A model generated the notes under the pieces. That model was not told where the DNA came from and searched no databases. It worked only from the letters and a program-made list of their open reading frames with translations. 64,000 bases of DNA from Arcuatula senhousia (lineage: Eukaryota; Mollusca; Bivalvia; Mytilida; Mytilidae), in the NCBI GenBank assembly GCA_963971305.1, contig OZ020307.1, forward strand, positions 63,175,702 through 63,239,701. The letters are read 5' to 3'. Positions within the stretch are counted from its first letter, which is position 1. Each line of letters begins with the position of its first letter. Positions 21,132 through 32,400 of this stretch are shown here, in pieces. The translations under genes were made by a program, and so were the position numbers.

Positions 21132-22562
21132 CTACTGACTTTCATCTGTAAAACGCACGTATATATCAAAGAACAAAATGAAACTTTTGAAATGATAAAA
21201 CACTCTCATCGGGAAAAAAACATGATACAATATTTTGTAGTCTGCTTTTCCGTAGAATTCCGCTTCGTGAGCAGCTGCTATTCCGAGCGTCTCTGACATG
21301 AATGACGTCACGAGCCAGTAATCCAAACTTATAAATGCAAGACACAAGCACAGTTTCTCTATTGGTAACTTACTTGAGTAACGGAAGTTTTTCTCTTTTT
21401 TGTCAAACTGTATAATCAGTATTGTTTGTATGAAACAGGATATTATGTAGTTAATTTCCATATAAATAGCAAATACCCTTGTTTTCAACTCAACTGCGTC
21501 TGTACGATAAATGTTATTGAACAGAGAAAGAGTTATGAAGAACATGTAGCCTGCAGCACTCAACAACAACAAGTAGTGTTCAAATACTAGCATCTGTGGC
21601 ATATTTCCTCTTTCGTGACACTCCTGTATGGTTGAATGGACACATTTGAGTAGTAACAACAAAGTAAGAGTGCTAGTAACGCAATAAGTCACGAGCATCT
21701 GAAAGGCATATTTGTCGTCTGCTAAAACGTTGGTGATTGTAGCGACAGTACTTGGCGAAACAACAATAACTGATATAATACCTGGTAGTAAGACGCTACG
21801 AGGTCTTCTAAGCGTGTTTCCCGTCGTTTCAGAATGTTCTAATTGGATGTATCCATTTCGAACAGGTTCGTGTCGCCCTCTTACCAAGAAATGGTATATG
21901 AATAGACATGAAAATAATGCGTACTCTAAAACAAGGGGACTTAAAATGGGTATCGATTTTTCATAAATTATTTTAGCTGGGTTCGATTTGCACGTGCTGT
22001 TTGTAGCCTTTTCTGATAGCCAACTGTGCCGGCTGCTGTTTCGAACTGTGAAATGTACCCATAATAAAATGTTAGTTATCACAACAACAGCTAATAACCA
22101 TGTTTTATATGAACGGTTGCTGAGTTCTATTTTATTTTTCACAGCCAATAAAAAAGTTTGTACACAAAAGAACAATATCAAGAAAAATTTGCAAGTAAAT
22201 AACAGACCGAGCTGTTCATTTTTGCTGCAATTATACTCATACACAAACTCTATTATCTGATTTACTGAGCTTCCAAACCCAAAGAAATAAAGAAACTTCA
22301 ACTTCATTTTGTCCGAAGTGTGAAATATTCTGTAGGTTTCTGAGTTTCTGTCACTCCTGTCATAACTCGTGAGGAGTATCACAATACATGCCATTATTGA
22401 CAGTAAGCACAAAACAATCACCAAGACGAAATTCGACGTCTCGTAATTTATCTTTTCTTTCCACGTTGTTGACGTCACAAACATGACGCATCCACAACAT
22501 GACGCCAGAATAGTCCCAAGAACCAATGCCACAATGTTTGCGTCAATAAAGGTTAAATCCAT
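21132..22562 (-). CDS. Otopetrin-like proton channel candidate, copy 2 (intact, intronless)
   Basis: A single open frame of 476 codons from ATG at 22562. About twelve hydrophobic spans are visible, at residues near 8-30, 43-65, 88-108, 118-140, 150-172, 205-228, 260-280, 288-308, 328-350, 370-390, 405-425 and 448-470. Features that recall otopetrins are the FFGFGSS turn in span 3, VQTFLLAV in span 4, WVHFTVRNSSRHSWL after span 5, and the last span MRVFYHFKSFILFFDIYVRF, where otopetrins have a PL.IFYRFHS-type motif. Otopetrins are plasma-membrane proton-selective channels; in molluscs, roles in acid sensing or biomineralisation would be plausible but are not shown here. There is no signal peptide. 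Other multispan families cannot be excluded without a profile search. Confidence 0.65.
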   Translation of the reverse strand: MDLTFIDANIVALVLGTILASCCGCVMFVTSTTWKEKINYETSNFVLVIVLCLLSIMACIVILLTSYDRSDRNSETYRIFHTSDKMKLKFLYFFGFGSSVNQIIEFVYEYNCSKNEQLGLLFTCKFFLILFFCVQTFLLAVKNKIELSNRSYKTWLLAVVVITNILLWVHFTVRNSSRHSWLSEKATNSTCKSNPAKIIYEKSIPILSPLVLEYALFSCLFIYHFLVRGRHEPVRNGYIQLEHSETTGNTLRRPRSVLLPGIISVIVVSPSTVATITNVLADDKYAFQMLVTYCVTSTLTLLLLLKCVHSTIQECHERGNMPQMLVFEHYLLLLSAAGYMFFITLSLFNNIYRTDAVELKTRVFAIYMEINYIISCFIQTILIIQFDKKEKNFRYSSKLPIEKLCLCLAFISLDYWLVTSFMSETLGIAAAHEAEFYGKADYKILYHVFFPMRVFYHFKSFILFFDIYVRFTDESQ

Positions 22563-22569
22563 ATCGAAA

Positions 22570-23800
22570 CAAAAAAAAACTGTTTGTTCAAAACACTAAT
22601 ACCATACACAAGTCGCGTAAAGATAATTAGCGTAAAATGGAGCTGACTACTATACAACACAAATTCCAATAGTATGATACCAGGTGCTAATAGAAAATGT
22701 TCAAGCGTGTTATGAAAATTTCAAACTGTTCAACAAATTATTGATCAGTTTAAACAAATGTTACTGGTATCTAGGAAGAGCTACATATAAGATATTTTCT
22801 TATCAATGGCGTGATATCGAAATTAGATCGTCCAAAAAATTAATCCACGTTGTAAATAATATAAAAATCTAGCTTTAAGTTGCAAAGGTTAAGCATCACT
22901 GACAATACTTATTTTTGACCTTATGTGTTTTTAAATATATCTATTACCTCTTCATGGTGACTGTATGAAAGAAGCGGAAGGGAAATGCGGTTGACCTTTG
23001 AGTACCATAAAGTGTTCCGCCTCGGAAATAAACACTCAAGTTTATTAAAACAAGTGTTAATGTTTCAGCATTTTTTTAAATGTATACTTTAGTTACTTTA
23101 TATTTCGGTAATATGTAAAATTAAGTTAAGAACGACTTAAAATACATTGATAAAATAATTATGAATTTAATAACTACGTGCCTGCACGGTCCCCAGACTT
23201 GTCTGACAAAAAATTACTCATAATATCTTAAAAATTTTTAGTCTGTTCTTTAATTGAAATGACATGAAATAACAAAAGAGATGCAATTTTTTCTTTTTTT
23301 TAATTGTAATAATGAAATAAATATAACAAAAATAAGAAATCTAGCTTTGACTGAAAAGTTCAATTTCAAGGCAATTGTGTTTTGTGTTACCAATTAAGAT
23401 TGCAATTGCAAAGGAAGGTATGGCACCGTAAAACATGGTTACCCCCCCAAAAAAAAAATTGTTTTAAAATGCCTCTATTCAGGACCGGTTTTTCATTTCT
23501 TCCTTCTTTGACTTCCTCAGTTTGTAAGTTATGTTATTCAAAATTATTTTTAAGACCAGTTTTCTTTCTTTTTATCTGTACATTGTAAATATTCTCAGTG
23601 CTGGATTTGGGCTCCCTTTTTCGTATGGCAAGGGGAAGAGTTCTTTTCTCTCAATACGTTTGGTTTTCTACCTTCCCATGATTTGATTTAAATGCCGCTG
23701 GTGAGAATTCGAAATTACTCGATGAAAAATGCAGATACTTGTCAAGATTTTTGGATATTAAACTGCTTGGTTATTTTGCATTCATATAAATAACTTGTAT
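22570..23800. other. Intergenic, no gene seen; R1/R4-like remnants near its end
   Basis: Upstream flank of channel copy 2. From 23400 there are weak R1-like (GGTATGGCACCGTAAAACATGG cut short, TTTTAAAATGCCTCTATTC) and R4-like traces. Nothing codes. Confidence 0.4.
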
Positions 23801-23809
23801 ACATTTTTG

Positions 23810-26720
23810 TAGTTTACAGCAAAAAATATCAGCTGCACATAAGTCCATTAGAGTAGATGGGACTCGTCAGCCTTGGACGGCAGCTCATCTAGGAGAAAGA
23901 AATCTCTGATTCCAAATCAATCCAGCAATAGACAAACAGTAGGGAGACCAAGGCCCGTCGAAAGATTGCAATGGGAATCAACAACGGCATTATGAGAGCA
24001 TTATTTATTCCACCGGCCAGTGGCCCGTATTGAGAAGACTGCACCTAGAGGTTTTCACAAAAAGTACTGGGTCCTTTGAATGGGCAAATCACCTGCTATT
24101 ACCTTTGATTACAGATGCAGAAAGCAACACTTCAACATTAGAGTTAGGGAGAAATGTTCTTCTAACTGAAGGAGTATTATGTCAGGTGGCGAAAGCCGAA
24201 AGGAAACCATAAGACGGAAGTCTTTCAGTCCTAGATATGTCACCAAGATTGCAACTTACAATGTAAGGTCCATGAACATTACAGGAAAATCAATAACTAT
24301 TGCCAGAGAAATGCAGAGATATGGAAATGAAATATTAGGAATGACCTAAGCAAGATGGAAATACAAAGGGCGGATGCGCTTAACTTCAGGTGAGACCATC
24401 TTCTATTCGGGACATGTTGAGGACCAGGCCACTCATGCAGAAGCCATCATAATTCCTGAACAAGCACAGGAAATGCTAATTGGATGGGAACCAGTCAGTC
24501 CAAGAATAGTATCATCGAAGTTCAAGACCACCCATAAAAGAATATTCTTAAATATCATTCAGTGTGATTCTCCAACGTATGAGGCAGATGGTCAAACAAA
24601 GGAAGACTTATACCAGCTTCTTGAAGAAACAACAAGGAAACTGAAAACAAAGGGCATTAACATCGTCATGGAAGTTATGAATACAAAGATGGGATATGAT
24701 AACACCGGTTTTGAAAAAAAATAAAAAAACAAGAGGTCTAGGCACTATGAATGACAATGAAGAATAATTTATCCGTTTAAATTTCAAAATTGTTTAAACC
24801 CTAAGGTTCTTCCTACCCCAGACATAGGTTGATCATCTTAGTAATAATTTGGTTCTCCAGTTTGGTATTTTTGGTTTTACTGTTCTATGCTCTTCATATC
24901 ATAAAGTGTTTGGCATATTCAATAGTTTAGGTAGAGCGCCTCTGATGAGTCTTGAATAGACAAAACGCGCGTCAGGCGTAACAAAATTTATTGTCTGAAA
25001 CTTTGTTGTCATTTGTATTCCCTGTTTCAGTACTACACACAACATGGTACTGTAATTAAAGGGACTGTCTTTCCACATATTGCATTTCATCTAGCAACAT
25101 GGGGTTTTCCTGACTTGAGAATGGAAAACCAAATCGACCATGTATGTATTTGGAAGAAGTTCAGACGAAGCCTTCAAGACGTTAGAGTCCAGAGTTGCGC
25201 AGATGCGGCATCAGATCACCACCTACTTGTTGCCAAAACCAAACAGCGAAAAAGCTGTAAAACGATTTTGATGTCTCAAAATTAAAGTGCAAAAGAATAC
25301 AAGATGGATTCCAGATCGATATTAGAAATCGGTTTGCCATTCTCAACAGCAGGGATCACGATCAAATCTCATTTAAGAACAACTGGAAAGAGATTAAAGA
25401 AACATTCATATCATCATGGGAAGCAACAGTTCGACGGAGGAACAGGAAACACCAGGAATGGATATCACCTGAGACACTTATCAAAGTTGACAATTATAGC
25501 TAAAAGTTGAAAGCTTTGAACAAAAGCAAGACAAGAGCACCAAAGCAAAGGACACAAAAGACACTCCGAATCAGACAAAGCTGTGAGGATTAGTGGTTGT
25601 CGAGAATTTATCTCCAAAAAGACCTGACAAACAAATCCAAAAAAGGCGGTAGACCAGTTAAAGATAAAAATGTGAACTCCTTGAAAAAATAGAGAAGACA
25701 AAATAAAAAAAAATGTTAATCACTTTAAAGAGGTGTTAAACCAAGAAGAACTACCATAAGACTGGAAGAAAGGACAGCTTGTGAAACTTGAAGCTATCAC
25801 TGAAATTCAACTCATCACTACATGTGGTCTTCATCGATTACCAAAAGGCGTTTGATAGCCTAGACACATCAGTATTGTGGCAGCTAATTGGCCATTATGG
25901 AATTCCTGAGAAATTCATCAACATCATTTATAACACGTTCACAGAAATGCAAAGCCGAATAATGCACGAAGGTCAACAGACTGATCCAATTGACATTACA
26001 ACTGGGGAACGACATGTGTATTGTCACCATTCCTGATTTACTATAGCAGTTGACTGAATCATGAGACATACTACTACAAACAGAAGAAATGGAATCCAGT
26101 GGACACTAACTGAACAACTGGATGACTTAGAATCGCACTTCTGTATACCATTTACCATCAGATAAAAAAAGATAAGTCGTCAGAAATGGAACAGAGAGCA
26201 GCAGACACTGGTCGTATCATAAACATAAAGAAGCGCAAACACCTTCAGTCTTGTCAGTCTGGAAGTGGATCAACTGCTCTGGAAGAAGTAGACTCCTTCA
26301 CATATCATGGCAGTTTCGGGAACGCAAAGGGAGGCTCAAATACCAAAATCAGACTCTTCAAGTCGAATATCAAAACAATCCTCCTGTCTCAGGCAAATCT
26401 TAAGAGATCAGATGGCCAGATAAAATAACAAACAGTGACCTATGGAAAAGGACCTAATAGAAGCAGAGCTAATAAAAGGAAATGGAAGTGGATTGGACAT
26501 ACACTCAGAAACCACCAAACTTCATCACCAGGCAAGCTGTACAGTCCAAACCCCACAGAAAAAAGAAAAGTTGGAAGGCCATGAAACAACTGGTGGAGAA
26601 ATCTACAAGCTGAAATGGACATTAAGCATTGCAGATGGCAAGACAGTTCCTTGTTAGAATGACCAAGGACCAAACACGGTAGAGAAGGGTTGTTACTGGC
26701 ATATGTACAACCCTTGTACA
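23810..26720 (+). mobile_element. Degenerate APE-type non-LTR retrotransposon
   Basis: Fragments in several frames line up in retrotransposon order. An endonuclease start KIATYNVRSMN lies at about 24247. Endonuclease middle and end follow: IIQCDSPTYEADGQTKEDLY, GINIVMEVMNTKMG, then NQIDHVCIWKKFRRSLQDVR and ASDHHLLVAKTK near 25130-25240. The reverse transcriptase core is FIDYQKAFDSL near 25830, a SFTYHGSFGNAKGGS-type stretch lies near 26300, and a terminal WIGHTLR...KVGRPW segment near 26490-26590. Many stops and frame changes make it dead. Such endonuclease segments are often mislabelled craniofacial development protein 2. The RTE group is possible but not certain. A SINE-like repeat interrupts it at 24820-25020. 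Confidence 0.8.
24820..25020 (+). repeat. SINE-like repeat R3, near full length, inside the retrotransposon
   Basis: Starts CCTACCCCAGACATAGGTTG and ends ACTTTGTTGTCATTTGTATT, matching 33195-33415 along its length. It separates the two halves of the endonuclease region of the host retrotransposon, so it inserted after the latter. Confidence 0.7.
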
Positions 26721-26729
26721 CAAAACATA

Positions 26730-29440
26730 AGTCACAAGTAAGTCACATAAGTCAATTTATGCTTATCCGTCTTTCAATACAGTTATAGTGTTGCATATTT
26801 ACACTGACCAATGTTAAAATCACTTAATATTCGAAAATCATTACTAGCAAATCATAACTTTGTTTTCTTTACTTGCTGTAATTTTGTAGCACAGTACATG
26901 GCACCTTTAATTGGTTTAATAAAATATCTTGCATCTTGTATCTTCGGTAATTTGGGGGTCTAGATATCTTATATCAATATAAATAGGTATCAATATAACT
27001 ATTACATATGTTATGTGGGGAAATTGAAGAACGATCTCCAACTACTCCCGTATGTCTGCCTTGTTTTATCTTTTTGCCTCGGGACACTTGAGATTGATAC
27101 TCCAAGTTAGGTTATTTGGTTTTTTTTGATAACATCAAACTTCTCTTATCCATTGCGGTATCAAATAAAACACAACCGGTATGAGATATAAAAGGAAACG
27201 TAAAGAGGTCATCTTAGAACACATACAGCCGCATTAACTACATGACCTTGGTTATTTTTTTTAATAACAGTAGTGGTTTCAATCCAATTATTTTCATAAT
27301 ATTAATTGAATATTATAAATATTGATACAAATAAAGGTAATAACTATCTACCGAACTACAGAATCTCAATAAGAAAAGACACAGGCACTCCGGTTGTTAG
27401 ACACAAAAGGAATAGTGGGGTTATCTCAGTACAAAAGACTGACAAAACTGTATTCAAATAATCCCGAGTCATTTCCTCTGGCCATATGAAACGTATTTTC
27501 TTATAATCTTGGTCTTAACCCCAGTGACTGTGTCAGTGGCAATTAAACTTAGTTATATGAAAGTTGCATTCCTTTCAAAGGGATGGATATATAAGGTTTT
27601 TTTTCAGTTTTATCTTTAATATACACATACAATGTTATCTCACGTCATTTTCCCAATGTAGTATTTAGCTAATGATTTGATAAAATTCAGTTCTAAAATA
27701 ATCATCTGATCATAGACAACAAGCAAGCAGTAAGCCTAGCCATAACGTCATCTTTTAAAATAGCAGTATTTGACAGAAAAATATGGCAATATATATTTTT
27801 CAAAACATTGATTCATTTAAAGAACAATTTCTCTGTATTGAAAAATTCTCTTTGGGTACATTCGCGACGATTTGTCGCTGATTGTTTTCTAAAAAAAATT
27901 CATTGTAGAGTAAAGAGAGAGAGGCCAGTTAAAATCAATTCCAGTTTAATATTGTTAATAACATGAATAAAGGGGTGTGTACTTGTCATATTTTCAATTA
28001 TATGAAATGCGAAACAATGCCAACTTTAAAATCTGCCAATTTCTGTTGTATGGGACCACCTGATCTATACATGTAAATATTATTTTTCTTTTATTCCAAA
28101 AAGAAAGATTATTTGTTGCATGGACTCATTCTCAAATATTTAAACTATATTCATAAGTAAGACAAGATTTATTACTGTGACGTAGTACATAAAAACATAT
28201 GACTATTTAAGTTTTACATCATGAGGTTTTTATAACTGTATAAAATCAAGAGACAATTCTACATGATAACGAGATACAAATGAGTTATGATTTGTGACCA
28301 CGTGGTCTGTGTAGTTTGACAATCCCGTTGACAACTGAGAATGTGATCTGCTTGTAAATGTTCCTATGATGTAGGAAAGTGTATCTTAATGGATTTTAAA
28401 AGATATATTTGGATTATGTCTTAATTATTTTCTTAGAATTTATACTTTGTTTCTTTAACAGTGTTTAGTGTTTTTGTTGGGTTTTTTTTCTTTTTGTTCT
28501 TCAAATCAGTGGTAAGTTTTAATTTAATGATACATTAAAAGTTATAACATAACTGTAAAGTAATCATTTGATTAAGTAATAGAAACAGGTAAACACAATA
28601 TATAAAACAAAAAAAAATCATGTCAAAATTTAAATTAAAAGCGAGAGGATTTGTTAATTTATGTATAAATTAGAAGTTAAAAATTGTAGCTAACGTAGGG
28701 CAACCTTGTTACACTCCATCGTTTATTAAAAAAAATAGATTTATACATGACTTTCTAAAATATCATGATAATACAAATAGAAATGTATTTGCAGCGAAAT
28801 AAACACCAATAATAAAATAAATGCATGTTATTAATGTTCATACGATAAGGATAGTACTACTTATTGATTGTGTTTTTCAACAATGAGACATTTGTTAATT
28901 CTTATCACGAACACTCATCATAACATTATAAATAGCATGGAAGACAATATTAATTTAGCAGGATTCAATCCATATGTTGTTTACCTACATTTTGATCAAC
29001 GTTATTATTTTTATTTAATTGTTTGTTTTGTTTGTTTGTTTGTTTGTTTGTTGCTTGTTTTGTTTTGTTTAGTTTTGTATTTCGAATTAAAAAGTAAGGT
29101 CAAACAATACTAAAAGAAAAATAAACATAAGATATTTCCTTGTTAATGAATCACCAAATCTTTTACAAATAAAGAGGAAATAGGCCAAATGTCCATATTA
29201 TTATAAATAATTGAAATGCATTGTTGACCCATACAACTTCCATAGTCATTTGTTTTAAGAATCTGCTGACATGCTTACATACTTTATTTGACTCCTGAGT
29301 AGTATGTCTCTAATTTGTCTGTCATTGTCATTAATCATTAACAACTGGTGGTGTTAGTTACTAACATAGAAAAATAATTACACTACAGTATACCAAAATT
29401 GTTTTACTAAAATGTTAAATATATTTATTTTTATGTTTTA
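26730..29440. other. 2.7-kb AT-rich intergenic stretch
   Basis: No open frame with family features and no splice-bounded exon recognised. It contains an R1 tail remnant (27030-27130) and a TTTG microsatellite (29018-29075). It presumably includes the promoter and any 5' untranslated exon of the second chitinase gene, but nothing identifies them. Confidence 0.45.
29018..29075 (+). repeat. (TTTG)n microsatellite
   Basis: Imperfect run of TTTG units broken once by TTGC, about 0.4 kb before the chitinase signal-peptide exon. Confidence 0.85.
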
Positions 29441-29447
29441 CTTTTAG

Positions 29448-29496
29448 ATGGATATCTTCGGGGCGATTTTTATACTTTTATGCACAGTAGTCAATG
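29448..29496 (+). CDS. Signal-peptide exon of the second chitinase
   Basis: ATG followed by [15 protein letters not shown], a typical short hydrophobic leader, with donor GTTAGT after one base of the next codon. The phase fits either acceptor of the next exon. No other Met near the module gives a leader. Confidence 0.65.
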
Positions 29497-32400
29497 GTTA
29501 GTGTATAAATATGACGAGTTTTATTCTGTATGTTTAAATATTATTTTTTAAGAGACATCTGAATTGGGATAATACAAACAAAAACAAATAGACGACATGT
29601 AAATACAAGGTGACAAAATGGCTACCGGCGTTTTGACAAAATATGTATATGACATGTAATCTTTGTTTCCATGTTCATGGAGTATACAGAACTTTGTATA
29701 AATAAACTTTATAAATACAGATTAAAATGAAATGCAGAAGCTATCGACATCAATTATACAAAAAGAAAAAATAAACAAGGTTAAAATACTTGAGAAATGA
29801 AAGACACTAATGATTCAAATGTGGCATAGCATTTTGAATGAAATGGGGCATTGAATTCATGTTTTATTGCACCAAATCTTTTCTTAACTATTGCAATTTA
29901 CACTTGCAATTTGACTTTGCGCTAGATTCAAACTTTAAATTTCCGGTTGAGTTATGAAACGTCAAGTGTTTAATCACTTATATAGCGTGAGTTTTTAACG
30001 TTAAAAAATCACCTGTGTATGGGTGTGATTGAGGCGATCATCGCAGCAGAGCCAGCGGCAAATCTAAGCAATCATGAACCATATCTTTGATAGTGGTTTG
30101 TTCTGTAGCTATTTTCTACTACTATCCAAAACTATAGCTTTTGATTGATCACATTGTCGTGTTTCTATATTGACTCCTGTATAGATCTATCAGAGGATAA
30201 GTAAGACACCAAAATCAGACCAAAGCGAAATTAGTTTTTGTCGAGAGCTCTGTTTTACGAACTGGGTCAAATATAGTAAAGTGGTTCTCAATTTTATTCA
30301 AGTGTGTTACGACACTTACTGGGCCCTTTATGTTTCAGTTGTTCTCAGTTTTAACCGGGTATGTTACTACACTAACTGGGCTCAATATAGACCAGGCGCT
30401 GGAAAGTATGTCCCTGAAGATATGGACCCAAACCTTTGTACTCATATCATTTACTCATTTGCCAAACTAAATGGCAACAAACTAGCTCCGTTTGAGTGGA
30501 ATGACGAGTCAACGGAGTGGATGAAGGGAATGTAAGTTGAACTTGTAAACCAAATATGCTCTGCTTCGTTCTGAAAGCAAAAAGTTTTGAAATAGAATAT
30601 ACAGCACCGTCTAAAATGTCAGTGATGTTTTTTTTTAAATAATTTATGATAACATTTCTCCAAGGAAAAAATTAGTCTCAGTTTTGACATTCAGGCACAC
30701 TCGCGGTTCATTACTTTAAATTTTGTGTTTTATACTTTGCACCTAGTATAGTAATACTTGTTGACTTGGCTTTACAGTATTTGGCTTCAGCGTCTCTGCT
30801 TAGACATAAAAGACCAAACGAGCCAGCGTTAGATGCATTTTTTAGAATTGCCTGAATTTTTGTTAAATTTTAATTCTACTTGAGTTAATCAATAAGATTT
30901 GTAGTATAGGAGGCCAGTAGGCGCTGCTCGCCGTTCTTCAATCGGTCCAAGGTTTAAATAAAATCCATATAATTCTAATCAAGTCCTGAAATAGATAGAT
31001 CCCCTTCTTAAAGAGTTACATGGAACTCATTCTGAACATGTTTGATAGATAAATCATCAACAACTCACAAAGCAAATCATATCAGCTGACATTAACTTTA
31101 CTTATAAATGCAATTTTCCCTATCATTTTGTTTTACTTTTGAATGTTACAGGTATGAAAAATTCAATGCCGTAAAAGTACAAAATCCCAGAATAAAAACA
31201 TTACTAGCAATAGGTGGTTGGAATATGGGTTCTGAGCCCTTCACACAGATGGTTAAAACCTCGAAGAACAGACAGGAATTCGTCAAAAGCGCTGTGGATT
31301 TTCTGAGACAAAGAAACTTTGACGGACTAGACTTAGATTGGGAGTACCCAGGAAACAGAGGAAGTCCCCCTATAGATAAACACAGATTTACACAACTAGT
31401 TCAGGTAAGAATGATGTAAGATAAACATAGATTAACACAATTAATTCAGACAAGAACGATGTAAAATAAACAATGATTTACACAACTAGTTCAGGTACGA
31501 AGATTCCTTGATAAACGTAGATTTACACAACTGGTTCATTTATGAAGGATTTTAAGTAAACATAGATAAACACAACTAGGTCAAGTAAGAAGGATCTGAG
31601 ATAAACATAGATTTACACAACTAGTTCAAGTAAGAAGGATCTGAGATAAACACTGATTTACACAACAAGTTCAAGTAAGAACGATCTTAGATAAACATAG
31701 ATTTACACAACAAAGTTCAAGTAAGAAGTATCTTAGATTTACATAGATTTACACAACAAGTTCAAGTAAGATGTATCTGAGATAAACATAGATTTACACA
31801 ACTAGTTCAAGTAAGAAGGATCTGAGATAAACACTGATTTACACAACAAGTTCAAGTAAGAAGGATCTGAGATAAACATAGATTTACACAACTAGTTCAA
31901 GTAAGAAGGATCTGAGATAAACACTGATTTACACAACTAGTTCAAGTAAGAAGGATCTTAGATTTACATAGATTTACACAACAAAGTTCAAGTAAGAAGG
32001 ATCTTAGATTTACATAGATTTACACAACAAAGTTCAAGTAAGAAGGATCTGAGATAAACACTGATTTACACAACAAGTTCAAGTAAGAAGGATCTTAGAT
32101 TTACATAGATTTACACAACAAAGTTCAAGTAAGAAGGGTCTGAGATAAACACTGATTTACACAACTAGTTCAAGTAAGAAGGATCTTAGATAAACATAGA
32201 TTTACACAACTAGTTCAAGTAAGAAGGATCTTAGATAAACATAGATTTACACAACTGGTTCAGGTATGAAAGATCTTAGATAAACATAGATTTACCCAAC
32301 TGGTTCAGGTATGAAAGATCTTAGATAAACATAGATTTACACAACTAGTTCATGTATGACGGATCTGGGATAAACATAGATTTACACAACTAGCATGACT

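Noticed and set aside
28868..29113. Hydrophobic 81-codon open frame
   Set aside because: Its C-terminal half is the (TTTG)n microsatellite.
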